Shown one piece after another: positions 41,941 to 56,915 of a stretch of 64,000 nt of DNA (position 1 is the first letter of the stretch; each line of letters starts with the position of its first letter). Position numbers and translations under genes: made by a program. The stretch lies in contig CM043942.1 of NCBI GenBank assembly GCA_014529385.2, forward strand, positions 34,145,969 through 34,209,968. The letters run 5' to 3'. Below the pieces are notes generated by a model. The model was given only the letters and a program-made list of their open reading frames with translations. It had not been told where the DNA came from and ran no database searches. The DNA is from Adiantum capillus-veneris (taxonomy: Eukaryota; Streptophyta; Polypodiopsida; Polypodiales; Pteridaceae).

Positions 41941-42813
41941 CTAAGAAAAAAAGGAGAAACAAAGGACAGGGGAAAAAAAACATCACTGCCTCTACCACCG
42001 GTCACAAGTGGCACTATTTTTGAGCCATCGCAACCCCTCTTGCTCCTCCACATTTCACTAACAACGATTTGTTAGCCATAGCTCTAAGAAAGGGGATATA
42101 ATAATTTATCATTCGCACCTAAAATTCATTAGTTAAACATTTTTTTTTCAAATTTTGGATGCTAATTGAGAAACTATCAAACATGCTTAATTGCTCATTT
42201 CTTCTTGAAACAAATTGCATAATTTTTACTTTCTTTAAGTTTTGTTTCCATGCAGCCTTTGTTAGCTGCATCAGCGAGATCTCATCTACTTAAGTCCAAT
42301 AATGCGAATCTCTAAGATTTCATTTCTGCTTGTTGCAATTGTCCTTCAAAGGTTATTTTTTAGCTGCCTCTAAGTGGTGCCCCTCTGCATCTCAAATCAT
42401 GTGAAATGCAAGGATTCACGGGATAGCATTTTATCATATCCTATGATAGAATGGGAAAATATTTCTCAACAACATGTTTTTTGTTGTCATTCCTATTGTA
42501 ACAAGTACTTGTCTTCTCTACCTTGTGGCAAGTTGGCTTACAAGGCCCCTAACGAGACCCAATTTTCTGTGCAATTTGGCACATTTTATGGACTACATCG
42601 ACAAACCATTATCATTTTGGCTACAAACCATTCATAAAATTGATCTTTCCATTGTAAAATGTGATGTAATTTGGCTTGGCATCATAGCGAGTCCATAAAA
42701 CGTAAAATGCCATGTCCAATATGTGCATGTGTATCTCAAAACTTGAAGGGTTCTAGGAGTTCATTTGTTAGGTGCAAATTGAAAGGTTAAAGACCTTAGA
42801 CAATATTGTACAC
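41941..42813. other. Unassigned AT-rich spacer
   Basis: No recognisable coding or RNA gene. A plus-strand frame at 42374-42637 is open for 87 codons but has no motif. The last bases before the chromovirus LTR are TACAC, a candidate target duplication whose partner cannot be checked because the element is followed by another internal region. Confidence 0.5.
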
Positions 42814-44405
42814 TGTCATAAAATCTAATATCTAACCAACCCAAATGATTTTCTCATATTAAATTGATCACTTAATGTGGGAGAATAAACGGGAACAAGT
42901 GTTAAGATATAGATATGTGCTTATAGATCTATCTCAACACGGGGCCAATAGAAAAGGGGCCCAAATGGGAGATGTTCTATCAAGAGCAAGGCTAACCAAT
43001 GGAGCATAAGACCTTAGGGTTAGCTTCATTGAAGACCTCCAATAATGTGTGTAAAAGTCCTTTGACCTTAGGTACGCTAGGGCTGAGCTTGAGGTGGGAA
43101 CCCGGCCCAAACTCGAGGTGCTTGTCGTGCTTGAGGTGCTTGTCCTGCTTGAGGTGCTTGACTGGCTCCATGCTTGAGGTGCTTGACTTGGTGCATGATT
43201 AAGGTGCTTGAGGTGCCTTGAGAAGCTTGCCTGTGATGCTTGTGGGAACACCCCCTACTTCAAGTGCTTAGTCATGCTTGATGACTAAGGGGCTTGCTCA
43301 TCCAAAGTCAAAAAGATCCCTACAAGGAGGGGGGCGAGCCTACAAGGGGGGGGGATGAGAGAGAACACACACACACACACAAGGGAAGCCCCAGCTTAAG
43401 GAGGCAGCAAGGACACTTGTCAAGTTCCTCCTCATGTTGCCCTCATGGTGTGCCTGAAACTTATTGGTTGGCCACCCAAGGGGTCCAATGATAATAAAGG
43501 ATATTTAATTAATTGATTTTTCATTTATCAAGTCCTCTCTCTCAAAGGGGAAAGGGGGACACTTGTCCCAAGGCTATCCCTGTTGCTTGTAATGGCTCTT
43601 GCTTGTGATTGGCTAGGCCTGGAGGGTTCCAATGAGCTTCAAGCATGAGCTACAAGGGGGGGTCGACCCAAGCAAGCTAGGGGGGTGCTTAGGGGGTATA
43701 CTCACCCACACACACTCACAAACACTCTCATTGTGTACTATGCAAAGTGCAAGATCTCCCTCTCTTTCTCCAAGCAAGTAGAGGTTGAGAGCCTACACAA
43801 ACACTCTTGGCTATGGAGTGCAAATCCATCCAAGAGCCATGATTCAATGCTTGAGCTTGCCATCTATTTCTTCTTCATTACTATACTATTATGTATGCTA
43901 GCACAAGAGTTATGATAAGTGAGAAACTAGCTCTTTCTCGTATGAAATGTTTCTTCTTCCTCTTCCCTACCCTCATTCCCTGCTAGCTCTCTCCACCTTC
44001 GAAGATGTTTGAGGTCTTGGGACTGAGGCTTGGTATAGTTAAAGCTTTCTTCAAGTTTAGGTTATGCTATGATGATGATGCATGAAGCTTTGCATCTTCA
44101 TTGCTTCACCTAGGTCACAAGGAACACAAAGAATGTATTGTAACAAGTCTCTCTTTATGGGAGAAATCATAATACAAATGCCTATTGGAGGGGGGACCGG
44201 CTCCACATAAATCCGGTCCTCAATTGTTGTCATGTTCTCTAAATTCTTCTTCTTGCAAAAGTATTGTCTATGCCAAGTTAACTAATTGCTATGATTATGT
44301 TGCTATCTTCAATTATGTCAACCCGCTATGCTCACAAAATCATTTCTATAAAGTACTCTCATTAAATTCCGCTACTCTCAAATTGAATAGGCAAATTCCA
44401 TTACA
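42814..44405 (+). repeat. 5' LTR of element D (1592 bp)
   Basis: Starts TGTCATAAAATC, ends AATTCCATTACA, and matches 49964-51582. It contains repeats of GCTTGAGGTGCTTG at 43085-43215 and a CA tract at 43364-43380. It is followed by the iMet primer site. Confidence 0.93.
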
Positions 44406-44406
44406 T

Positions 44407-44418
44407 TGGTATCAGAGC
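44407..44418 (+). other. Primer binding site of element D (tRNA-iMet type)
   Basis: TGGTATCAGAGC, the classic complement of the plant initiator Met tRNA 3' end, lies one base after the LTR. The second copy lies at 51584-51595. Confidence 0.95.
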
Positions 44419-44819
44419 ATTTGGTTTCTCTTTTCTTGCTTAAGAAGAGAGGTCCTTAAGTAGCCTATAAATGGTTGATGTTGTTAATTATAATAGAGTA
44501 AGTGGAACTGGGATCTAATATCGGTTTTGTTAAGCCTACTATATGGGGGATGGTGCACACCTCGGGAGCTTTGGACTTAATAATAGAGTCATTTTAGACT
44601 TGCCTACAGCTTTACCATTATTGAGCCATAAGAAGTCCGAAAGGAGCTAGCCCTTGGCAACTCTGCTATGTTAGACCTACTCCTCTACTCTCTATAATTA
44701 ACCACTTTGAGCCATGGGTGTAGATACTTAAGAGCCGATTTTCAAAGGCTAAGAGGAGTGGCAACTAAGGTTTTGTATTTCCAAAGCATACACTAAGTAT
44801 AAACATAAATTTTGTTAAC
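44419..44819 (+). other. Leader of element D
   Basis: About 400 bp between the primer site and the gag ATG. I see no ORF of note. Confidence 0.6.
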
Positions 44820-47800
44820 ATGGCTGACAATAATCAAGAGAGTAGAATGAACATTGATAGCTTTGGTTTTGCACATGAAGGTGCTAATGATGATGCTCCC
44901 ATGTTTGTGAATTATCTCGTCACTAGGTTGCAACAAGCTATGGGCAACCCTGTTTTGCAAGCCGAAGTTACTCAACAACTTCGTGCTTATGGAATTTTCC
45001 TTGCTCTCCCAGAGGAGAGAGAGCTTAGGAGGCCTCTTGAAGAGACCCCCAAAAGAAAACTCTCTCCCATTCGAGAGGAGGAATCCAAAGAGAAAGAAAG
45101 CAATAACAGTCTAAGTTCTTATGAAGATGTGGCTCCACAAAGAAGGCGGTCTAGACGATCGCCTACTCCTCCCAAGAGGAAAAGAGCAACCTATAGTCCT
45201 TCTCCTCATCACTCTGAAAGTCAAGAGAGGAAACAATGGAATAAAAGGGCTAGGAAGAGGTCACCCTCTTCTCCTTCTTCTTCACCTTCCTCCTCTTCCG
45301 ATGAAAGTTATGGCTATTCTCCTAGAGAATACAAGAGGGGAGGACATTGCAAATCATTTCCTGCATGGCGAAGGTCACAAAAGCTAAAGAAGTTCAAGGA
45401 GGGAGGAAAGAGTATCTCTTTTCTCACCTATGATGGCACCTTTGGTGCTACCGACAAAGTGTTGGCCTTCATCCAACAATTTGATGCGGCCTTTGGGGAC
45501 AAGGGCTTCACAGAGTCCTCCAAGCTACGCCATGTAGCTATGCACTTCCAAAAATCAGCTCGTCAATGGTGGGCTAGCCTTCGTGGCAATGGAGAAGCCC
45601 CAAAGACATGGAAAACTCTACGAGTTTCCATCATGAAGCAATTTCTTCCAAGTGATACTAAAGATAAAGTTCTTACCGAATGGCGCGGCTTGAAGCTTCT
45701 CTCTCATGAGTCTATCAACAAGTATGTAGACAAGTTTTGGGATGTACATCTCAGAGCTACTGTCTTTCAAAAGATAGACTTTGCCGAGCAAAGACAGCAA
45801 TTCTGTGCGGGATTACCTGAAGAGATGGCCGAATACATCAACTCTCAACGGCCCGGTACTATTTCCGAAGTAATCCACCACACCATGGTTGCTTCACGCA
45901 TCAATTTCCATCAAGGGGCTAGACGTAATGTCAAGCCCATGGAAAGCAAAGAGAAAAATGATTCAAAGGAGAAATCCAATGCTCAAAATAATTCCCAAGG
46001 CACTTCCAACAACAACAATAACAACAACAACAATCGGTCCAAGGAGAAGGGAGTTTACAAAGGTAAAAACAAACTCTCTCCTGAAGAGCTTGATGCTTTT
46101 CGCAAGGACCATAAGTGTTTCAAGTGTGGGGATCAAGGACATGGCTATCGTTCTTGCCCCAAGAAGAATACTCGCAATGAGACTCCTAGGGCTTCCACCA
46201 TTGAAGCTCTAAAAGAGGATGCTCATTGCAAAGGATCATCACTTTCCTATGCGTGGGGAAAGGTAAGAGAGCATGATGCCTTCATCTTGTTTGACCCAGG
46301 CTCTACTCTCAACTTCATATCAATAGAGTTGGCCACCAAGTTGGACATTCAAGATTTTGAGATGGGAGATATAGTAACAGCTGATGCAGCTTTCAAGGGA
46401 CAACAAGCCTCCGTTACTCCCTTGATTGGGAAGTTGAGGTTTCATGTCCAAAGCTATGTCGACAAAGAAGACTTGTTCATCTCTCCTCTCCAACATCAGG
46501 ATGTTATCCTAGGGGCACCATGGTTTGATCGCATGGTTGCCAACATGAAGTTCCCTGAAAGGAGAATTTACTTCACCTACAGGGGAAAAAACATGTATAT
46601 AGATGCTAGTGAGTGTGGTCGCACTATTCCACTTGTAAATCCTCTTTCTTTTGATAAATCAATGAAGAGCTCAGTTTTTGCATACATGATTTATGTCAAA
46701 GAGTCTCTAAAAGCTAATAATGTTTCATCAAATGAAAATGATAGGAATCAAGAAGAGTTAGACTTGTCTACTTTTCTAAAAGGATTCCAAGATGTGCTCA
46801 TCGATGATAGCCCTATGGACCTACCTCCAAAACGAGGGGATGATGACCATCGTATTGAGCTCCTTCCAGGAAGCTCACCGCCTAACAAACCTCCTTATCG
46901 AGTCTCACAAGCTCAACAAGAGGAGATTATGAGGCAAGTACAGGAATTGGTAGACAAAGGGATGGTGAGGCCTAGTTCCTCTCCCTTTTGTTCTCCAGTC
47001 CTTTTAGTGCAAAAGAAAGATGGTACATACCGTATGTGTGTGGACTATCGAGCACTAAACCATATCACTATCAAAAACAAATTTCCCGTGCCTCGGGTAG
47101 AAGATCTGTTTGATAAGCTACAAGGCTCTACCTACTTCAGTAGGATTGACCTTAAGAGTGGCTATCATCAAATAAGGATAGTGGATGAAAATATCCTAAA
47201 GACCGCATTTCGCAGAACATTTGGTCTTTATGAATATCTAGTCATTCCTTTTGACTTGACTAATGCACCAGCTACTTTCAATCGTCTCATGAAGAAAATT
47301 TTTAGACCGTATCGTAAATTCACTGGAGTGTTCTTTGATGATATCATCATCTACTCCAAGTCTTTGGAGGAACATAAGCAACATCACCAAGTGATTTTTC
47401 AAGCCTTGAGGGAGAACAAACGTTTTCTCAACCAAAAGAAAAGTGAATTCTTCCTTCAAGAGATTCAATATCTAGGTCATATTATCTCTCACGATGGTAT
47501 TCGTATGGATCCATCAAAGTTAGAGGTAATAAAATCATGGCCTAACCCAAGGAATCTACATGAGCTAAGAAGATTTATTGGTATGTGTGCATACTATAGA
47601 CGCTTCATAGCAAAATTCTCTCAAGTAGCAGGACCACTACACGACTTAACAAAGAAGAACGTTAAGTTTGTATGGACTGCTAAGGAGCAAAATGCTTTTG
47701 AAAAACTCAAAGAGAATCTTACTTCCCAACCAGTCCTTGTGCTTCCGGATCTCTCAAAGCCATTTGAGGTCCAATGTGATGCTTGTGGTGATTGCCTTGG

Positions 47801-48155
47801 AGCGGTTTTGCTTCAAGAAGGACATGCCATAGCATATGAGAGCCGAAGGCTCAATAGTGATGAACGAGTCCTGGGAATTTATGAGAAAGAGCTTTTAGCT
47901 GTTCTACATGCCCTAGACACATGGAAGCACTACCTATTGGGGACTCCATTTATCCTACGAACCGACCACCAAAGTCTCAAGTATTTCATGACGCAAACCA
48001 AGCTTTCCGACAAACAAACGAGGTGGGCAAATTTTCTTTCGCAATTTAATTTCCATATTGCTCACATAGCTGGTAAGCACAATCAAGTTGCCGATGCACT
48101 TTCACGACGACCAAAAGTTAATGCGGTGTCTATAGCTACTCACAATGATCTATGA
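44820..48155 (+). pseudogene. gag-protease-RT-RNase H of chromovirus D
   Basis: A 1111-codon open frame. Gag has a Ser/Arg-rich N-terminal part, the capsid motif ARQWWASLRGNG (residues ~247-258), a poly-Asn tract (~397-405) and a CX2CX4HX4C knuckle (433-446). The protease has FDPGSTLNFIS (Asp492; Asp-Pro-Gly in place of Asp-Ser-Gly). RT has MCVDYRALN, YFSRIDLKSGYHQIR and GVFFDDIIIYSKS. RNase H has FEVQCDACGDCLG, YEKELLAVLHALDTW and RTDHQSLKYF. Gag and Pol share one frame, as in many plant chromoviruses. It ends at a TGA that overlaps the next ORF start (ATGA), which marks a one-base frameshift between RNase H and integrase. Confidence 0.92.
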
Positions 48156-48886
48156 TAGATGAGTATGCTACTGACCCTGACTTTAGAGACATAATGTCAT
48201 CCCTTGCTTTGGGGAAGAAAGAGGAACCATTCACCTTGCAGGATGGTTATCTTCTCCACGGAAATAGGCTATGTGTTACCCATTCCCTTCGTGATAAGGT
48301 TATGTATGAATCCCATGCTCCTCCATATGCAGGGCATAGAGGTATTCAACCTACTCTCCGAGGAGTAGAGACGTATTTCTATTGGCCTACCATGAAAGTG
48401 GACATACAAGAGTATGCTTCAAAATGTGTAGTAGGCCAAAAGACCAAGTATGATAGAGGGGAGCAACCTGGATTACTCCAGCCATTGCCTATTCCAAATT
48501 CACCATGGGAGAGTATATCCATGGATTTCATCTTTGGATTACCCAAGTCTATCCATGGGAATACAGGAATATGGACAATAGTCGACAGGTTTAGCAAGCA
48601 AGCACATTTTATTCCTGTCAAAAAGACTATTAAGGCACATCAAATGGAAACTCTCTTCATATCTCAGATTTTCAAGCACCATGGATTACACACATCCATC
48701 GTGTCAGATAGAGATCCTAGAATGACCAGTAATTTTTGGAAAGGTCTCTTTGAAAATTTAGGAACAAGATTGAATTTCTCTTTGGCGTATCACCCACAAA
48801 CGGATGGCCAAAGTGAGATAACCAATCTTACGATACTCAATCTACTCAAGACTTATGTTACCGAAGTAGATCAACGCTCACAATAG
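48152..48886 (+). pseudogene. Integrase N-terminal and core domains (element D)
   Basis: The frame carries the zinc-binding domain (ESHAPPYAGHRGIQPTL ... KCVVGQK, second Cys replaced by Gly) and the D,D,E core: SMDFIFGLP, IVSDRDPRM and HPQTDGQSEITN. It is stopped by TAG at 48884-48886, where the family usually has a Trp (TGG to TAG), and continues in the same frame to 49603. Integrase inserts the cDNA. Confidence 0.9.
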
Positions 48887-49603
48887 GAAAAGTATTTACC
48901 TCTTGTAGAGTATGCCTACAATAATACTGTCCATACTTCTACAGGGAAAGCACCTTTCGAGATCATAGAGGGAAGACCTAAAAGTCCCTTGCTACTCAAA
49001 GTACATGGGAAGATCTTCGCCGCCGATGAGTATAGCCGTGACCTACAAGAATCTTTTCAAAAGATTAGGGAGGCTATAGCCATCTCTCAACAAAGGCAAA
49101 AAGCTGCTGCTGATAAGCACAGAAGAGCCTTAATGTTCAAAGAAAATGATTGGGTCTTACTCAAGTTTCCTAAGGCTCGATTAAGGCAAACGACAGGCAA
49201 AACTCCTACGGGCCATCAAAAGTATTATGCTAAACTAGCAAAAAGATACTATGGTCCTTTCCAAATCTTGAAGCCCATCAATGAGATGGCTTATCAACTC
49301 AAGTTTCCCAACCATTGGCTTATACACAATGCCTTTCATGTAATCCTACTTAAGCCCTACAAAGGAGAGCCACCAACTGAACCAATTATTGAAGACCCTC
49401 CCGAAGTTGAAGACCAAGAAGAGGTGCTACAACCCGAAGCTGTCCTTCGGCATGAAGACAAGGTACTACGACATGGTAAGATACTCCGACGGTATGTTAT
49501 TAAGTTCAAAAATTATCCTTTTGAAGATGTTAGATGGATGCAAGGAGTACAACTTAAGGAAAGTATGAACCTTGTCAATGCTTACAATGCTACATTAGAG
49601 TAA
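48887..49603 (+). pseudogene. Integrase C-terminus and chromodomain (element D)
   Basis: Same frame after the TAG. The core end EYAYNNTVHTSTGKAPFEI is followed by a helix, WVLLKFPKARLR, the GPF/Y module RYYGPFQILKPINEMAYQLKF and HNAFHVILLKPY. The C-terminal ~60 residues form a chromodomain: EVLQPEAVLRHEDKVL ... RRYVIKFKNYPFEDVRWM. In chromoviruses this domain directs insertion to heterochromatin by binding methylated histone tails. Confidence 0.88.
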
Positions 49604-49963
49604 GCAAATGTACAAATTTCTTTTAAATGACTCATGTTTTTGTCTTATAAGACTAGTCCTCTTTTTAATTGTGCACAAATTTAACTAGTATGCATGCTTA
49701 GAATCATGTTTGTGATGACGACGTCTCTCAAACACCAAGTAGAATTTGTCACTCTAGTTTGGGAGAATGAAATGGACTAAAGAGCAGACATGCTTGCGGT
49801 AGCTATGTCTCCCAAGCACCAAATGGATTAGTCATCCATCTTGGAAAGATGTCGTAGGGTAAAAAAGGGATCCTCTACCCGCTAAGTACGATTGACTAAT
49901 GACTAAGCCTTTATCTCTTCTACCTCATAGTCGAGGACGACTAAGATTTCAAGAGAGAGGTAA
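49604..49963 (+). other. 3' untranslated region and polypurine tract of element D
   Basis: No ORF. It ends with AAGAGAGAGG (49951-49960) and TAA directly before the TGTCATAAA start of the 3' LTR, a good polypurine tract. Confidence 0.8.
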
Positions 49964-50538
49964 TGTCATAAAATCTAATATCTAACCAACCCAAATGATT
50001 TTCTCATATTAAATTGATCACTTAATGTGGGAGAAAAAACGGGAACAAGTGTTAAGATATAGATATGTGCTTATAGATCTATCTCAACACGGGGCCAATA
50101 GAAAAGGGGCCGAAATGGGAGATGGTCTATCAAGAGCAAGGCTAACCAATGGAGTATAAGACCTTATGGTTAGCTTCATTGAAGACCTCCAATAATGTGT
50201 GTAAAAGTCCTTTGACCTTAGGTAAGCTAGGGCTGAGCTTGAGGTGGGAACCCGGCCCAAACTCGAGGTGCTTTTCATGCTTGAGGTTCTTGTCCTGCTT
50301 GAGGTGCTTGATTACGATGCTTGAGGTGCTTGACTAGCTCCATGCTTGAGGTACTTGACTTGGTGCATGATTAAGGTGCTTGAGGTGCCTTGAGAAGCTT
50401 TCCTGAGATGCTTGTGGGAACACCCCCTACTTCAAGTGCTTAGTCATGCTTGATGACTAAGGGGCTTGCTCATCCAAAGTCAAAAAGATCCCTACAAGGA
50501 GGGGGGCAAGCCTACAAGGGGGGGGGGGGATGAGAGAG

Positions 50539-50585
<47 letters not shown>

Positions 50586-51582
50586 GGGAAGCCCCAGCTT
50601 GAAGAGGCAGCAAGGACACTTGTCAAGTTCCTCCTCATGTTGCCCTCATGGTGTGCCTGAAACCTATTGGTTGGCCACCCAAGGGGTCCAATGATAATAA
50701 AGGATATTTAATTAATTTATTTTGCATTTATCAAGTCCTCTCTCCCAAGGCTATCCCTGTTGCTTGTAATGGCTCCTGCTTGTGATTGGCTAGGCCTGGA
50801 GGGGTCCAATGAGCTTCAAGCATGAGCTACAAGGGTGGGTCGACCCAAGCAAGCTAGGGGGGTGCTTAGGGGGTATACTCACCCACACACACTCACAAAC
50901 ACTCTTGTTGTGTACTATGCAAAGTGCAAGAGCTCCCTCTCTTTCTCCAAGCAAGTAGAGGTTGAGAGCCTACACCAACACTCTTGGCTATGGAGTGCAA
51001 ATCCATCCAAGAGCCATGCTTCAATGCTTGAGCTTGCCATCTATTTCTTCTTCATTACTATGCTATTATGTATGCTAGCACAAGAGTTATGATAACTGAG
51101 GAACTAGCTCTTTCTCGTATGAAATGTTTCTTCTTCCTCTTCCCTACCCTCATTCCCTGCTAGCTCTCTCCACCTTCGAAGGTGTTTGAGGTCTTGGGAC
51201 TGAGGCTTGGTATAGTTAAAGCTTTCTTCAAGTTTAGGTTATGCTATGATGGTGATGCATGAAGCTTTCCATCTTCATTGCTTCACCTAGGTCACAAGGA
51301 ACACAAAGAATGTATTGTAACAAGTCTCTCTTTATGGGAGAAATCATAATACAAATGCCTATTGGAGGGGGGACCGGCTCCACATAAATCCGGTCCTCAA
51401 CTGTTGTCATGTTCTCTAAATTCTCTCTCTTGCAAAAGTATTGTCTATGCCAAGTTAACTAATTGCTATGATTATGTTGCTATCTATAATTATGTCAACC
51501 CGCTATGCTCACAAAATCATTTCTATAAAGTACTCTCATTAAATTCCGCTACTCTCAAATTGAATAGGCAAATTCCATTACA
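49964..51582 (+). repeat. 3' LTR of element D (1619 bp)
   Basis: Nearly identical to 42814-44405. Differences include a CA tract expanded to about 44 bp (50540-50584) against about 17 bp, a short extra GCTTGAGGTGCTTGA unit around 50310-50345, and a missing ~25-bp stretch near 50745. It is followed by a second iMet primer site. Confidence 0.93.
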
Positions 51583-52382
51583 TTGGTATCAGAGCATTTG
51601 GTTTCTCTTTTCTTGCTTAAGAAGAGAGGTTCTTAAGTACCCTATAAATGGTTGATGTTGTTAATTATAATAGAGTAAGTGGAACTGGGATCTAATATCG
51701 GTTTTGTTAAGCCCACTATGTGGGGGATGGTGCACACCTCGGGAGCTTTGGACTTAATAATGGAGTCATTTTAGACTTGCCTACAGCTTTACCATTATTG
51801 AGCCATAAGAAGTCCGAAAGGAGCTAGCCCTTGGCAACTCTGCTATGTTAGACCTACTCCTCTACTCTCTATAATTAACCACTTTGAGCCGTGGGTGTAG
51901 ATACTTAAGAGACGATTTTCAAAGGCTAAGAGGAGTGGCAACTAAGGTTTTGTATTGCCAAAGCATACACTAAGTATAAACATAAATTTTGTTAACATGG
52001 CTGACAATAATCAAGAGAGTAGAATGAACATTGATAGCTTTGATTTTTCACATGAAGGTGCTAATGATGATGCTCCCATGTTTGTGAATTATCTCGTCAC
52101 TAGGTTGCAACAAGCTATGGGCAACCCTGTTTTGCAAGCCGAAGTTACTCAACAAGTTCGTGCTTATGGAATTTCCCTTGCTCTCCCAGAGGAGAGAGAG
52201 CTTAGGAGGCCTCTTGAAGAGACCCCCAAAAGAAAACTCTCTCCCATTCGAGAGGAGGAATCCAAAGAGAAAGAAAGCAATAACAGTCTAAGTTCTTATG
52301 AAGATGTGGCTCCACAAAGAAGGCGGTCTAGACGATCGCCTACTCCTCCCAAGAGGAAAAGAGCAACCTATAGTCCTTCTCC
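51583..52382 (+). pseudogene. Second, truncated internal region of element D with gag start
   Basis: It repeats 44406-45205 with a constant 7177-bp offset: primer site, leader and the first ~128 codons of gag (ATG at 51997). Homology ends abruptly at 52382 inside the Ser/Pro/Arg-rich gag region. The frame runs on to 52461 by chance. Confidence 0.9.
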
Positions 52383-54424
<2,042 letters not shown>

Positions 54425-54897
54425 TTGTGCAACGGTCTCGGCCCCCCACATTGACGACCCCTTTTGGTGTCGCTTTTGATCAAGAAACGACCATGCATAA
54501 TTTTTATTTTTATTTTTAAAAAAATCTTAACTGCTTTCCATAAGCCTCATTCCCACATGTTGTAGGGATAATTTCCTCAAGAGCTCAAAGATCTAGTTTG
54601 ACGAATCTTGAACACAAAACCTCTCACTCTCTTAGTGGACTTCCCTTCCGCCAAGAAATTGTCCAACTCTATATTTCTTTTCTCCCTCTCTAACCTTTAT
54701 GGAAACCATTTGTCTCGGCCACCTTCTCTCTCTCACTCCTTTTCTCATGTATGGCCGTTGAGGCCTTCTAATGACCAAGCATGGCAGATTAAATTGAAAA
54801 AAATGATTTTTTATTGCTTCTTGATTGTAAATTCCATTTACACACTCTCTTACAAGCATTAAATTTGTAACGTCATATAGGAAAGCCCCTTTGAAAC
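54425..54897. other. Unassigned spacer before element E
   Basis: No ORF or RNA gene is recognised. The bases GAAAC directly before the LTR at 54898 would be one copy of a target duplication; the other lies outside the window. Confidence 0.5.
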
Positions 54898-55754
54898 TGC
54901 TGGGGGTCCCATCATTGCAATAGCTCCAATGACCAACAAAATTATCAATCCGGAGGGATGAGCTACCCGGCTAGGGCATGGAAACACTCACACGGTTAGC
55001 GAGCTAATCATGGCAACACAAATGGTTAACTCTATGAGGTGAGTTTCTCGGCCTATAGAGGAGCTAAGCCGCAATGAAGGGCAATCTCCATATCCACTTC
55101 TCGTCACCTCTAATCAACCCAAACACACACACTACGATTACAAGACGCACACACCACTAATCCTATCATGCAACACACTAATTACAAGCACACACACATA
55201 GATCTATCGAGTACCACACTCCAATCAAACCTACATGCACACACAAGAAAAAGAGGGCAATCACATAAGATTAGAGAGAAATTAACCACTAATTAGTTAA
55301 GATCTAGTTAATCTAAGCATCATAAGCAATCATAAGAAGTAAGAGAGTGGCATAGTGAGAGAGAATGAATCATTGATTAGTGTTAAGCAAGTCTCATGAG
55401 CAAGGAAAATCTCAAGGACTCCATATCCACACACTATTATTGGAGTACTTATTAGCATGGAAAATATTAATAAAGTACTGAAGGGATGATTTGCTGATAG
55501 ATATGAAATTAAAAAGACAGCAAATATGAAAGGGTAGCATGATGGAACATTGGTTTTCCTATTGTAGTCCACTTAAGGTGCATAGGTGGAAGCAAGAAAG
55601 AATGTCTAATGCATATGTCCAATGATGGGACATCCTATTTATGCATACACAAAAATGCATGGAAAACAATATGCTGTGCAAGAAAGATTTTGAGGGGTTC
55701 TTGAGAAAGATGGTGTAGATATAAAAGCATATGACATGGCTTTTCAAGTTGGCA
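54898..55754 (-). repeat. 3' LTR of element E
   Basis: The first 225 bp match 63776-64000 with about a dozen differences, mostly transitions. The right end at 55754 is inferred from TTGGCA followed by CCCCTTTAAG, which on the minus strand is a polypurine tract CTTAAAGGGG directly before TGCC. The ~857-bp length cannot be confirmed because the other LTR leaves the window. Confidence 0.7.
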
Positions 55755-55767
55755 CCCCTTTAAGAAT
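55755..55767 (-). other. Polypurine tract of element E
   Basis: On the minus strand ATTCTTAAAGGGG runs into the inferred LTR start TGCCAACTTG. Confidence 0.5.
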
Positions 55768-56012
55768 GGTTTTCGTTGAAGAGGATATGTGCTCTCATCT
55801 TATTGTGCACTGTGCGTGAGTATTGGACTCTACGACACTCCACCAATTGTAAGTTAATAGACTTCGGCTCTTATGTCCATCTCATCCAGCATGAGCAACA
55901 TGAATTTTTACATTCTTGTGCTTACTACAAAAATTTCTTCAAATAAAAGTAAGCTTGAATCCTCAAAAAGAGGATTAGTGAAAGACCAAGTTGGCATTGA
56001 AGGTTTCTTTTG

Positions 56013-56868
56013 CTATACCTGTTTGATCTTTTTCGAATCTACATTTGGGTTGGTTGGGTTGTCCTTCTTTGAATTTGAAGACTCCATTACTTGTTTGATT
56101 CTCCAATTAGGCATGTTGATAGGAGTCTTTGATGTTGTTGTAGGCCTCTGTTGACTATCGGCATTTAGCTTTTGACTAGGAGCATTGGAAGATTTAGGAA
56201 TCCAAATCTCGAGTGACCTTTGTTTCTCCATTGTTGACTTTGCTTCGGTCTAGGTCTTGTTGATTTCTTGAGATCTTCATGCAGGTCTGGTGTGGTTTCA
56301 GTTGGCTTATGGTTGACTGGTAGCCAAATCTTTGTATAACCTATGTAGAATCCTTGTCGAAGAGGAACATTCCTTGAGATCCGTCTTTTTTCTGTATCCT
56401 CTTGAGAGTTGTGGTAGACTTCAAAATATTTTGATGTTGTTCCATTCTTTACCTGCTTCTTAGGTATCCTAGAATGTTATTGAGGTTGATACCTTGTGGG
56501 CCTTCCTTCTTGGGAGGGACTTGAAGTTACTTCATATGCTCTAACCTGTAGTTTTGGTACCCATACCTGTCTATTACCTCCATAGTACTTCTGTTCTTTT
56601 AAGCTCCATTGTCATGCTATCCATCCCATGTGTTTGTCTTCATGTGCTGATTTTATGCCTTAATCCAAAGTGGATCATTGACTTTGACTAAACTGCTCAG
56701 AACAAACACTTGCTTGACTTTCCTTTGCTTTTTTGAGTACTTTGGCTGAAATATCTTTGCTTTTTTGGGTGTTTTCTTTGAGGTTCTAGTTGGGTTAGCA
56801 ATTGACTTGACGTTTTGAAAACCTGACTTGCTTGAAAAATTTTTGAGGGTTCTTTGATGTAGAGGCAT
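56013..56868 (-). pseudogene. ORF with W-x-P-K repeats (element E)
   Basis: Broken minus-strand frames encode a basic, Lys/Pro-rich protein with Trp motifs: RQVWVPK (about 56546-56572), TKIWLPV (about 56310-56336) and EIWIPK (about 56190-56216). The same motif type recurs in element B's last ORF (26642-27349). I recognise no named domain. Confidence 0.45.
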
Positions 56869-56915
56869 ATGCTGTCACAACTTCTTTGCTAATCGGTGGA
56901 AGTTCCACTTTGGCT

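Larger units (their letters stand above)
42814..52382 (+). mobile_element. Element D: chromovirus with a partial second internal region
   Basis: The order is LTR (42814-44405), PBS, gag-pol (44820-49603), polypurine tract, LTR (49964-51582), then a second PBS and the start of a second gag, cut at 52382. The internal starts are 7177 bp apart in both copies. The LTR-internal-LTR-internal structure points to unequal recombination between tandem or allelic copies. The C-terminal chromodomain and iMet-type PBS mark it as a chromovirus of Ty3/gypsy. Confidence 0.93.
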
